The notes under the pieces were generated by a model, which saw only the letters and a list, made by a program, of their open reading frames with translations, ran no database searches and had not been told where the DNA came from. A stretch of DNA of 7,036 nucleotides from Nostoc cf. edaphicum LEGE 07299 (GTDB taxonomy: Bacteria; Cyanobacteriota; Cyanobacteriia; Cyanobacteriales; Nostocaceae), in contig NZ_JADEXF010000166.1 of assembly GCF_015207245.1 (NCBI RefSeq), forward strand, positions 1 through 7,036, in the 5' to 3' direction. Position numbers and translations under genes: made by a program. Shown piece by piece: positions 1 through 5,719 of the stretch (within the stretch, counting starts at the first letter, position 1; every line of letters starts with the position of its first letter).

Positions 1-1049
1 GGGTAATTGTAGGTGAGATTTTTAGCTGTCAGTTCGCCTTTGAGTTCAGCCACTGGCAGATGTATGGCATCAGCTTCATCTTTAATTTTTGGTGTGACAG
101 AGAGAATAGCTTCAAGCCTATCGATACTAACTTCACCGCGTTGGTAGGCGGTAATTGTGAATCCTAAAAGGGCAGTGGGGAAAACTAGGCGCTCTACATA
201 AATTAACAGTGCTAAAAAATCGCCAACCTGAAGTGTCCCAGCAGACATCCGTGCCGCTCCCAGCCAGATGATTACCAGTGAACTGATATTAGCTAGCCCA
301 CCAATTAGCGGAAACAGTGTATTGCGAATTTTTGCCAATTCTAGGTTAGCAGTCAATAGCTGCTGATTTTTCTTGGCAAAGGCTCGACGCTCGTTTGCTT
401 CTTGAGCATAGATTTTAATTAAGGCAATGCCACTGATATCTTCCTGGATGAGTTCGCTGATGTCAGAGAGTTGCTCTTGGACTGCTGCTTGTTGTTTGCG
501 TAAGCGATCGCTAAACAGACTCACCAATAAAAGCATAAAAGGGTATACTGCCAGGGCGGCTAGGGTGAGATCCACACTAATTGCCAGCATTACTGGCAGT
601 GTCAGGGCGTAGGCAAACATCGTATTTGCCAAACTCAAGACCGCAAAACCTAATAACCGCTTGATGTTGTCTACATCACTAGTAGCGCGACTAATCAAAT
701 CACCAGCAGTATTACTGGCAAAATAACCAGGCTCCAGTTTCAGTAAGTGTTCAAAAATCCGTTGTTTCAGGTCAAATTCCACCTGACGCCCCACCCCAAA
801 TAGCCAAATGCGTGATGCCATCCGCATTAGCCACATCGCCGAACTAAGCAAGACAATAACTACTACGTAATGTAGTATTTGGTTCCAGCTGAAGGTTGTT
901 GAGAGTTTGTCAACACCAGCACGAATCAACCAAGGGATATAAACACCCAGTGCATTGACAGACAACAAAGCGAGAATACCCAAGGAGGCTTCCCGCCAAT
1001 GGGGTCGTAGGTAAGCACTGAGTTTAGCGATTCGTCGAGATTTTGCCAT
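1..1049 (-). CDS. ABC exporter half-transporter, membrane domain (3' end outside window)
   Basis: Reads right to left from ATG at 1047-1049 and stays open for 349 codons to the window edge. The protein is the type-1 exporter transmembrane domain of an ABC transporter that would carry its ATPase on the same chain (MdlB/MsbA/LmrA-like), acting in the inner membrane, probably as a dimer. Visible hydrophobic segments lie near residues 22-42, 58-76, 133-158, 162-180, 247-268 and 277-298. The exporter coupling-loop motif GDLISRATSDVDNIKR is at about 116-131, and the second intracellular loop IQEDISGIALIKIYAQE is at about 201-217. The last residues (GELTAKNLTYNY, 338-349) are the opening strand of an ABC ATPase with its A-loop tyrosine, so Walker A and the rest lie off the left side. 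No clear Shine-Dalgarno precedes the ATG. The substrate cannot be told: lipid, drug or peptide export are all possible. Family assignment is secure. Confidence 0.93.
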   Translation of the reverse strand, partial: MAKSRRIAKLSAYLRPHWREASLGILALLSVNALGVYIPWLIRAGVDKLSTTFSWNQILHYVVVIVLLSSAMWLMRMASRIWLFGVGRQVEFDLKQRIFEHLLKLEPGYFASNTAGDLISRATSDVDNIKRLLGFAVLSLANTMFAYALTLPVMLAISVDLTLAALAVYPFMLLLVSLFSDRLRKQQAAVQEQLSDISELIQEDISGIALIKIYAQEANERRAFAKKNQQLLTANLELAKIRNTLFPLIGGLANISSLVIIWLGAARMSAGTLQVGDFLALLIYVERLVFPTALLGFTITAYQRGEVSIDRLEAILSVTPKIKDEADAIHLPVAELKGELTAKNLTYNY

Positions 1050-1218
1050 TAAAGCAATTGTGCAACTTTATCATCTAGATTAACTGCTAGTCCAAGAAGG
1101 CAGCTATGCAGAGGGAATATCGCTTGTTATAAATTCAGCTTTTGTTACCTCTTTTAACTGGATAGTTATTGCCATTCGGTACTAATAGTCCACCACAGAA
1201 ACTTTAATGAAGAAATAA

Positions 1219-1273
1219 GTTCGTAGTCAGGACTTTAGGCCTTGAATTAAGCGCTCAAGCGCTCACTACGAAC
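1219..1273. repeat. 55-bp quasi-palindromic interspersed repeat
   Basis: The outer arms GTTCGTAGT (1219-1227) and ACTACGAAC (1265-1273) are perfect 9-bp inverted repeats. Further pairs follow inward (1229-1230/1262-1263, 1233-1235/1257-1259, 1237-1238/1254-1255, 1241-1243/1249-1251), broken by mismatches, around a loop near 1246. The outer 9-mer resembles the ends of a palindromic repeat family I recall as common in Nostoc genomes. The element sits 22 bp past the stop of the minus-strand gene ending at 1296 and 169 bp before the exporter start, so it could end transcription between them, but there is no T-run. I see nothing else supported in the 1050-1295 gap. Confidence 0.7.
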
Positions 1274-1295
1274 CAAGTATTGTTCTCTTGCCTGA

Positions 1296-1943
1296 TTACC
1301 GCTGAACACGCAAGAACCTGTAAACTTCAAGGAGATAACTTTCCCAAGTTCTTGTTGTCAATTGCAACGTTTGTGCATCCGGTACAAAGTCTTCAAGTCG
1401 TAAACCGCGTGTGCGAATATCTTGAGGATTTCCTTGTAATAAATAGGGAGGCACTCTCAAATTATAAGAAAGAATGCTATCCCCGTTTACATCTGAGATG
1501 TTCGCTGTGGTGGGTTGCCCTAATGCCACCAGTGTCCCAGATGCTGTAGCACTTGCGACAGATGTTTCACCCGTCATTGCTAGAGGCGCTCTATAAAGGA
1601 AATAGGCGACTGCTGGTGTACTTGCCAACAGCAAAATCGTCAGTGCCCAACCGATCAAGTATCCTCCTGGTTTCTCTATTCCACCTCCTTTGATTTTCTG
1701 AGCGGCAAGAATCATCAGTAAAACAGAGGCTCCTAGAGGCTTGAGGGGAAAAGATAGCATCCTCCACAACGACGCCACAGCAGGTTCATTGGGGTTAAGA
1801 AATGATAGGGCTACGATTACCAAGATAACGACTAAGATTAATCGCCCGACAAAACTTCCAGAGGGATAAAATCGCTGGAACAGAGAATAAACGATAGTGC
1901 CAATCAGCAGCCACAGCAGTACCCGGCTTAACAATAGAAACAT
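1296..1943 (-). CDS. Four-helix membrane protein resembling a YdcF/ElyC-like (DUF218) protein without its core domain
   Basis: 215 residues, ATG at 1941-1943 and TAA at 1296-1298; the only upstream SD-like stretch is a weak GAGAG. Four hydrophobic segments are visible near residues 3-22, 33-50, 63-84 and 95-117, with motifs LSFLNPNEP (46-54), FPLKPLGAS (65-73) and LLLASTPAVAYFLY (104-117). As I know cyanobacterial YdcF/ElyC-like proteins, these resemble their membrane-anchored N-terminus. The C-terminus, RLEDFVPDAQTLQLTTR (182-198) then YRFLR (208-212), resembles that family's C-terminal tail. The DUF218 domain of about 150 residues normally found between them is absent: residues 121-180 are a short Ser/Thr/Ala-rich linker with no VLG-type strand or SGG-like motif. 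Either an in-frame deletion made a core-less remnant, or this is a short paralogue. It stands alone, divergent from galE. The family link is from memory of motifs, so moderate confidence; the ORF itself is convincing. Confidence 0.7.
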   Translation of the reverse strand: MFLLLSRVLLWLLIGTIVYSLFQRFYPSGSFVGRLILVVILVIVALSFLNPNEPAVASLWRMLSFPLKPLGASVLLMILAAQKIKGGGIEKPGGYLIGWALTILLLASTPAVAYFLYRAPLAMTGETSVASATASGTLVALGQPTTANISDVNGDSILSYNLRVPPYLLQGNPQDIRTRGLRLEDFVPDAQTLQLTTRTWESYLLEVYRFLRVQR

Positions 1944-1990
1944 AGACTAACTCTCAAATTTTCTGGTGCAGTGAGCCAGTGTGGTGGTGT

Positions 1991-2014
1991 TCGCGTAGCG
2001 TCTCCGTCAGGAGA
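1991..2014. repeat. Interspersed repeat with small palindrome (TCGCGTAGCGTCTCC type)
   Basis: TCGCGTAGCGTCTCC (1991-2005) is followed by GTCA and GGAGA (2010-2014), so TCTCC (2001-2005) can pair with GGAGA around a 4-base loop. From family knowledge, GCGTAGCGTCTC followed by a short inverted GAGA is a very frequent dispersed repeat in Nostoc-type genomes. When translated it gives the peptide VASPSGEA, which appears in many spurious cyanobacterial ORFs. Its extent to the right is uncertain. Confidence 0.55.
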
Positions 2015-2253
2015 GGCAGTCCGTTTCGATCGGGGTTGCCCCCAGAAAAGACTGCCATGCAGGGAAACCATGCATGAAACAACTGGCGACTTCTTACTGA
2101 TAGGGACGTTAGAAGCGTCACCCGTAAGGCTCAACCTAGAGGTTTCGGGAAATGGATTTATTTTATTGTCAAATTGTAATCGCACTGTTTGACTTAAAAT
2201 TTCTCAAACCTCACACCCAAAGACTACCGTCGTAGTGATTTTAGTGCAATTTT

Positions 2254-2279
2254 TTGACACTGCGTCTATTATTTATAAT
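2254..2279 (+). promoter_or_regulatory. Candidate galE promoter
   Basis: A perfect -35 TTGACA (2254-2259) and perfect -10 TATAAT (2274-2279) lie 68 bp before the galE ATG. The spacer is only 14 bp, shorter than the usual 16-18, so strength is uncertain or an activator may be involved. No NtcA-type GTA-N8-TAC site is visible nearby. A transcript starting near 2286 would have a leader of about 60 nt. Confidence 0.45.
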
Positions 2280-2346
2280 TTTCCAGAAGAGTAATCTGGT
2301 ACCGGTAAACTAAATTAATTAAGTAATCTACTCAAAAGGAAAAACT

Positions 2347-3345
2347 ATGTCGCCTGGAAAGCCTACTATTCTGGTAACAGGGGGAGCGGGATATATTGGT
2401 TCCCATACAGTGCTTGCTTTGAAGAAAGCGGGTTATGGCGTTGTCATACTTGATAATCTGGTCTATGGACATCGCGATCTAGTAGAAAAAGTTTTACAGG
2501 TAGAACTGATAATTGGGGACACAAGCGATCGCGCCTTGCTCGATCATGTATTTAAAACCCACGATATTGCCGCAGTGATGCATTTTTCTGCTTATGCTTA
2601 CGTAGGAGAATCAGTGAGCGATCCGGCCAAATATTACCGCAACAACGTCCTTGGTACTTTGACCCTGTTAGAAGCGATGCTGACAGCATCTGTAAAGAAA
2701 TTTGTCTTTTCTTCTACCTGTGCCACCTACGGGGTACCAGAATTCGTGCCCATTCCAGAAACCCATCCCCAAAATCCGATTAATCCCTATGGCGCTACAA
2801 AGCTGATGGTAGAAAGGATTCTCTCTGATTTTGATGTCGCTTACGGTTTGCAATCAGTGCGTTTTCGCTACTTCAATGCTGCTGGTGCTAATCCCGATGG
2901 CTTACTGGGCGAGGATCACAACCCAGAAACCCATTTAATTCCCTTGGTGCTAATGACAGCTTTAGGAAAACGAGAATCAATTTCAATTTTCGGCACTGAT
3001 TACCCTACGCCCGATGGTACGTGTATTCGCGATTATATTCACGTTAACGACTTAGCAGATGCCCATATTTTGGGATTGGAATATTTATTAAAAGGTGGCG
3101 ATAGCGAAGTTTTTAATTTGAGTAATGGCAGCGGCTTCTCCGTCAGAGAAGTCATTGCCGCAGTCGAAGAGGTGACTGGAATTAGCATACCAGTAGAAGA
3201 ACGCGATCGCCGTCCTGGCGATCCCCCAATTCTCATTGGCACCAGCGATAAAGCCAGAACAATCTTAGGCTGGCAACCTCAGTATCCATCCATCAAAGAT
3301 ATCGTCGCTGACGCGTGGCAGTGGCATCAGAAGCGACATAAATAA
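2347..3345 (+). CDS. galE: UDP-glucose 4-epimerase
   Basis: 332 residues, the usual length for GalE. ATG at 2347 follows AAGGA (2336-2340) with 6-nt spacing. It interconverts UDP-glucose and UDP-galactose in the cytoplasm using bound NAD, supplying galactose for polysaccharide, glycolipid and envelope synthesis. The extended SDR fold shows clearly: Rossmann motif TGGAGYIGSH (11-20), DNL (35-37), GDTSD (57-61), catalytic SST (122-124) and Y148-x3-K152 (NPYGATK), then YFNAAGANP (175-183), the sugar-nucleotide segment TCIRDYIHVNDLADAH (225-240) and RRPGDPP (288-294). At the position matching E. coli GalE Tyr299, which limits use of UDP-GlcNAc, I align Leu296. Leu is common there in related bacterial enzymes, so strict glucose/galactose specificity should not be assumed. 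It is monocistronic: the upstream gene diverges and the downstream one converges. Its own promoter candidate lies at 2254-2279. Confidence 0.96.
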   Translation: MSPGKPTILVTGGAGYIGSHTVLALKKAGYGVVILDNLVYGHRDLVEKVLQVELIIGDTSDRALLDHVFKTHDIAAVMHFSAYAYVGESVSDPAKYYRNNVLGTLTLLEAMLTASVKKFVFSSTCATYGVPEFVPIPETHPQNPINPYGATKLMVERILSDFDVAYGLQSVRFRYFNAAGANPDGLLGEDHNPETHLIPLVLMTALGKRESISIFGTDYPTPDGTCIRDYIHVNDLADAHILGLEYLLKGGDSEVFNLSNGSGFSVREVIAAVEEVTGISIPVEERDRRPGDPPILIGTSDKARTILGWQPQYPSIKDIVADAWQWHQKRHK

Positions 3346-3368
3346 AGGCATGGGACAAAACAGTTCCC

Positions 3369-3406
3369 AGTGCTGAGTAAATAATTAAGATTTCCTACTC
3401 AGCACT
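3369..3406. repeat. 11-bp inverted repeat between convergent genes, possible bidirectional terminator
   Basis: AGTGCTGAGTA (3369-3379) and TACTCAGCACT (3396-3406) are perfect inverted complements around a 16-nt AT-rich loop. It begins 24 bp after the galE stop and ends 51 bp before the stop of the convergent minus-strand gene. Placement suits transcription termination from both sides, but no U-run follows, so intrinsic termination is only possible. The stem is built from the same heptamer unit (GAGTGCT on one strand) as the adjacent tandem array. Confidence 0.6.
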
Positions 3407-3416
3407 CCCTATTCCC

Positions 3417-3458
3417 CACTCAACACTCAGCACTCAGCACTCAGCACTCAGCACTCCC
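3417..3458. repeat. Tandem heptamer array (STRR type), unit CACTCAG
   Basis: Six consecutive 7-bp units: CACTCAA (3417), four perfect CACTCAG (3424, 3431, 3438, 3445) and CACTCCC (3452-3458). Further C-rich CTCCCT/CTCCCC motifs flank it on both sides. It resembles the short tandemly repeated repetitive (STRR) sequences described in heterocystous cyanobacteria. Its last base is also the last base of the TAG stop codon of the minus-strand gene (3458-3460). Copy number is likely to vary between strains. Confidence 0.85.
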
Positions 3459-4159
3459 TACTCCCCACCCCTCCTCATACTTTGCATGGCGACAACTAAG
3501 ATGCCAATAAATCCGAGAATTGGCAGTGCGATCGCCCAAAATGGTAATTGTTGAGATTGACCCTCTACTAAATCGCCATTGACATCTCGCAGATTTCGTG
3601 TATTCTGTGTAGAGCCGCCTCCTGCCACTGTCACTTCAAATTTGAATTCAAAGGGTTTGAATCTTGCCCCAGAGACAGGTTTTCCATTTAGTTGCAACTC
3701 ATAAAGGCCTGGTTTGGGAAAGACAACTTCTGCACCTGGAATGCCTTTATAACGTTCGGCTGACACAGGTTTTAACTGTGGTTCTAATAACGGTGGCTCT
3801 CCGGCTGCATAAGGTTCGGCATAAACAGCTAACTGACAATTACACTGTGACAGAGGAATCACCTTTCCACCTCTGCGGGTAAGTGCAAACCAGGCTTGGC
3901 TTGGTTCTCCAGCACGGGGATTATCATTTGGTTCAATGTGGAGAGTACCGCCTACATCTCCAGCGACTTCCACCTTATGAGCAAAAGCAGGGTAAAAATT
4001 AGTTATTGATATAACTAAGCAACTCAGGAATAATAAATACTTTATTGTTCCTTGATTTTTCCAGAAAATGCCTTTGAGCGGGTAATGCCTCTGTTTTTGA
4101 CTCGTTGAAACGGAGCCAGAAAATAAGGATGATTTACCGCGATTTGGTTGGGGGAACAT
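3458..4159 (-). CDS. Secreted, C-terminally anchored protein with candidate metal ligands; partner of the DsbD/ferric-reductase fusion
   Basis: 233 residues; I recognise no named family. A hydrophobic signal segment (about 40-58) ends in the Sec-type site AFA|H, so cleavage would give a mature protein starting with His61 (HKVEVAGDVGG). A beta-rich region follows (about 62-178) containing H74, the CxC motif C106-N-C108 and the strand motifs VVFPKPGLYELQLNG (145-159) and FKPFEFKFEVTV (167-178), suggesting an Ig-like domain. After a Gly/Ser/Asn linker, a transmembrane helix (207-226) and basic tail (MRRGG) anchor it, so the domain should face the periplasm or lumen. The start is the only ATG before the signal. 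It lies 26 bp inside the 3' end of the upstream gene, implying translational coupling, and leaves an unusually long 39-residue pre-signal stretch, so a later non-ATG start is possible. An N-terminal His recalls CopC-type copper proteins, but no CopC homology is claimed. Confidence 0.8.
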   Translation of the reverse strand: MFPQPNRGKSSLFSGSVSTSQKQRHYPLKGIFWKNQGTIKYLLFLSCLVISITNFYPAFAHKVEVAGDVGGTLHIEPNDNPRAGEPSQAWFALTRRGGKVIPLSQCNCQLAVYAEPYAAGEPPLLEPQLKPVSAERYKGIPGAEVVFPKPGLYELQLNGKPVSGARFKPFEFKFEVTVAGGGSTQNTRNLRDVNGDLVEGQSQQLPFWAIALPILGFIGILVVAMQSMRRGGE

Positions 4160-5405
4160 AAAACTTTTCTACGGCTAACTTTGACCAGAAAAAGCGCGAA
4201 CGCACTAGCAAGACACTGAGAGTAACAATTACCATCAGTACTGCCGCTAATTTATTTCCCCAAGTTGATTGCAAGGAACCCAGGTAATGGGAACCAATCA
4301 ACACAGCATGAATGGCACTCAAGAGCAAGGCTGGCACACCCAATAGATGAATCTGTCGCCAACGCTTGCCCAAAGATTTTTGTAAAGATTCCCAACTTGT
4401 AAAAGCGGCGGGGGTCATTAATAACAATGCTACAGCACCCGCAGCCATCCCCCACTGAAATTCTGGCGGCAGAAAAGAAAAGGCGGCAAAATTCCATTGC
4501 AATGAGTGTTCTATCATGTGGACGGTGTGAACCACAGAAAGCACAAAAGATCCCACTCCCAAGCCGCGGCGGTAACGCAGTGGTGAAGCCCACAAGCCAC
4601 TAATCGGACGCGCAATTAACGCCAAAATTAAGCAGATTAAGGCAGCGTGTCCGGTGTAATCTACCATTGTGTCACCAGTCCGCAGCAAGGTGATAACGCC
4701 AATGGTGAGTGTTACCCAACCGCCTAATCGAAACAACTGACTGCGCCTGTCTTTACTTACCAAAGATGAGGAAACGCCTACACCTAGCATCGTGGGTAAG
4801 GTTCCCAAGCCAAAAGCCAGCATAGTAGCTGTACTCATCCATAAATTGCCAGTTTCAGCGGCTTTAATTTGGGCAGCATACAGGAAACCACAGGGCATTA
4901 AACCCCAAGTCATCCCCAAAAGCATTGGCGTCCACCATTTGGTTTTTAAGGAAAGTTTAACCATTCCTCTACTGAGGCGATCGTGTAAACTACCTTGCAA
5001 TAGTGGATGTAATACGGGAATGCGCGGGAGTAAATCGGGTTTTAGTTGTCCTAAGCCAAACCAAATCAACATCACACCAGTCAGAATAGCCATCCAACGC
5101 CGGAAGTCGCTGCCAATACCCGCTAGCTGTCCACCTTGCAGCAATACCGAACCTAGTGCCCCAATGCCAGCACCGACTAGAGCATAGCTCAACATCCGCC
5201 CCAGGTTTAGCAGGATATGAAATTTTAATTGCTGTTGCCAAGTATCGGGCTTTTCTAAGGTTGATGTCCGTCCCAAGGAGACTGTTTGTGGAATTTTCGG
5301 CTGATGAGACAGAGAAAATGCCACTGTTAGAGGGCCACACATCCCAAAGCAGTGTCCAAAACTCCCCAGGAACCCCAGGACTGCAATCAGCAACAAATCT
5401 ACCAT
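4134..5405 (-). CDS. Polytopic membrane protein: DsbD/UreH-like (TauE/SafE-annotated) domain fused to a ferric-reductase-like haem domain
   Basis: 423 residues, ATG at 5403-5405; GGAAC lies 7 nt upstream. The first half (1-242) has about six membrane segments. It carries the signature GHCFGMCGP (17-25) and MPCGFLYAA (170-178) of the DsbD_2/UreH-like family, often annotated sulfite exporter TauE/SafE or urease accessory; related proteins move electrons or metal ions through paired cysteines (here C19, C23, C172). After a helix at about 252-268, the second half (275-400) resembles the ferric-reductase/MsrQ (YedZ) membrane domain: RYRRGLGVGSF (277-287), HTVHMIEH (293-300), PAAFTSWESLQKSLGKRWRQ (332-351), then H353 and H366. 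Spacings 293-353-366 (60 and 13) equal those I recall for the haem ligands of E. coli MsrQ (91, 151, 164). No NAD(P)H or FAD domain is present. It is first in a unit with the overlapping gene ending at 3458; a promoter candidate is at 5525-5553. Transmembrane electron transfer or copper/iron handling is inferred, not shown. Confidence 0.88.
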   Translation of the reverse strand: MVDLLLIAVLGFLGSFGHCFGMCGPLTVAFSLSHQPKIPQTVSLGRTSTLEKPDTWQQQLKFHILLNLGRMLSYALVGAGIGALGSVLLQGGQLAGIGSDFRRWMAILTGVMLIWFGLGQLKPDLLPRIPVLHPLLQGSLHDRLSRGMVKLSLKTKWWTPMLLGMTWGLMPCGFLYAAQIKAAETGNLWMSTATMLAFGLGTLPTMLGVGVSSSLVSKDRRSQLFRLGGWVTLTIGVITLLRTGDTMVDYTGHAALICLILALIARPISGLWASPLRYRRGLGVGSFVLSVVHTVHMIEHSLQWNFAAFSFLPPEFQWGMAAGAVALLLMTPAAFTSWESLQKSLGKRWRQIHLLGVPALLLSAIHAVLIGSHYLGSLQSTWGNKLAAVLMVIVTLSVLLVRSRFFWSKLAVEKFYVPPTKSR

Positions 5406-5412
5406 AAAAAAA

Positions 5413-5526
5413 GTTCCGAGTTCTGAGTTATGAGTCCTGAGTATCCGAATAAAGATTTTGAAGAAGTAATAAGAAATTTTTTCTTTTCTTTTTTACTCAG
5501 TACTCAAAACTCCTCTAGTGCGGAAC
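5413..5526. repeat. Long inverted repeat built from GAGTNNT heptamers, in the leader of the two-gene unit
   Basis: Outer arms GTTCCG (5413-5418) and CGGAAC (5521-5526) are perfect inverts. Inside, 5425-5443 pairs with 5494-5512 over 19 positions with only two mismatches (5430/5507 and 5436/5501), around a 50-nt AT-rich loop. The left arm reads as tandem heptamers GAGTTCT, GAGTTAT, GAGTCCT, GAGTA (5418-5443); the right arm is the complement of similar units. The minus-strand GGAAC that may serve as SD for the ATG at 5405 is the outer-left arm itself. A transcript starting near 5518 would contain the 19-position inner stem but not the complete outer right arm. Confidence 0.75.
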
Positions 5527-5553
5527 TGTAAGTGAAGTTGCGATCGCTGTCAA
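5525..5553 (-). promoter_or_regulatory. Candidate promoter for the DsbD/ferric-reductase fusion unit
   Basis: On the minus strand a perfect TTGACA (plus-strand 5548-5553) is followed after exactly 17 bp by TACAGT (5525-5530), four of six matches to TATAAT. The spacer contains a complete HIP1 octamer GCGATCGC (5540-5547). The predicted start near 5518 gives a leader of about 113 nt containing most of the inverted heptamer repeat. The -10 overlaps the outer repeat arm (5521-5526). Confidence 0.45.
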
Positions 5554-5719
5554 AAGACAAAGCGTCAAACTTGATATTTTCTCTATTGAAGAAGAATTCT
5601 GTTCGATAAATTAATTTTACTTATAAGAAACCGTAAAAAAATAATACAAAATAATCTTTTTTGAGATGTTTTATGTTTTTATTTCCTAAGAATTACCACT
5701 AGCGATCGCTACATTGATA

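Larger units (their letters stand above)
1944..2346. other. Divergent intergenic region, repeat-derived in its left part
   Basis: 403 bp between two divergently transcribed genes. The left part (about 1985-2130) looks like interspersed repeat sequence: an element at 1991-2014 and a 7-bp direct repeat CCATGCA at 2055-2061 and 2068-2074. Open frames exist on both strands here (about 1971-2192 plus and 1928-2185 minus), but they read through the repeat, overlap each other and resemble no protein family, so I do not call them genes. The right part (2190-2346) is AT-rich and carries the galE promoter candidate and ribosome binding site. A TTGACA on the minus strand (2167-2172) has no acceptable -10 downstream, so no promoter is called for the minus-strand gene. 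Confidence 0.6.
5406..5719. other. Divergent intergenic region, 314 bp
   Basis: It separates the minus-strand two-gene unit from the plus-strand binding-protein gene. The left part (5413-5526) is the inverted heptamer repeat and the middle holds the minus-strand promoter candidate. The right part (about 5570-5700) is very AT-rich with A and T runs. A TATAAG at 5622-5627 could be a plus-strand -10, but no good -35 stands before it, so I do not call a plus-strand promoter. A HIP1 octamer sits at 5702-5709, just before the ATG at 5720. No coding signal seen. Confidence 0.6.

Noticed and set aside
427..612. Plus-strand open frame of 61 codons
   Set aside because: It is antisense to the ABC exporter, whose reading frame is continuous and carries family motifs.
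2167..2172. Minus-strand TTGACA as promoter for the gene starting at 1943
   Set aside because: The sequence 16-18 bp downstream is GC-containing with no -10-like hexamer.
1928..2185. Minus-strand open frame of 85 codons
   Set aside because: It is repeat-derived, antisense to the other frame, and overlaps the start of the convincing gene at 1943.
1971..2192. Plus-strand open frame of 73 codons
   Set aside because: It runs through the interspersed repeat, overlaps an equally long minus-strand frame, lacks a ribosome binding site and resembles no family.
3417..3458. CRISPR-like array
   Set aside because: Units are contiguous 7-mers with no spacers; this is a tandem repeat.
4792..5187. Plus-strand open frame of 131 codons
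   Set aside because: It lies wholly inside and antisense to the membrane fusion gene, whose motifs are unmistakable; composition is that of a shadow frame.
4134..5405. Calling the gene a plain sulfite exporter (tauE/safE) or ureH
   Set aside because: The Cys motifs fit the DsbD_2/UreH-like branch, and the C-terminal half is an extra ferric-reductase-like domain; neither sulfite nor urease genes are in view.
5594..5627. Plus-strand promoter for the binding-protein gene (TATAAG at 5622)
   Set aside because: No acceptable -35 at 16-18 bp; AT-richness alone gives many such hexamers.
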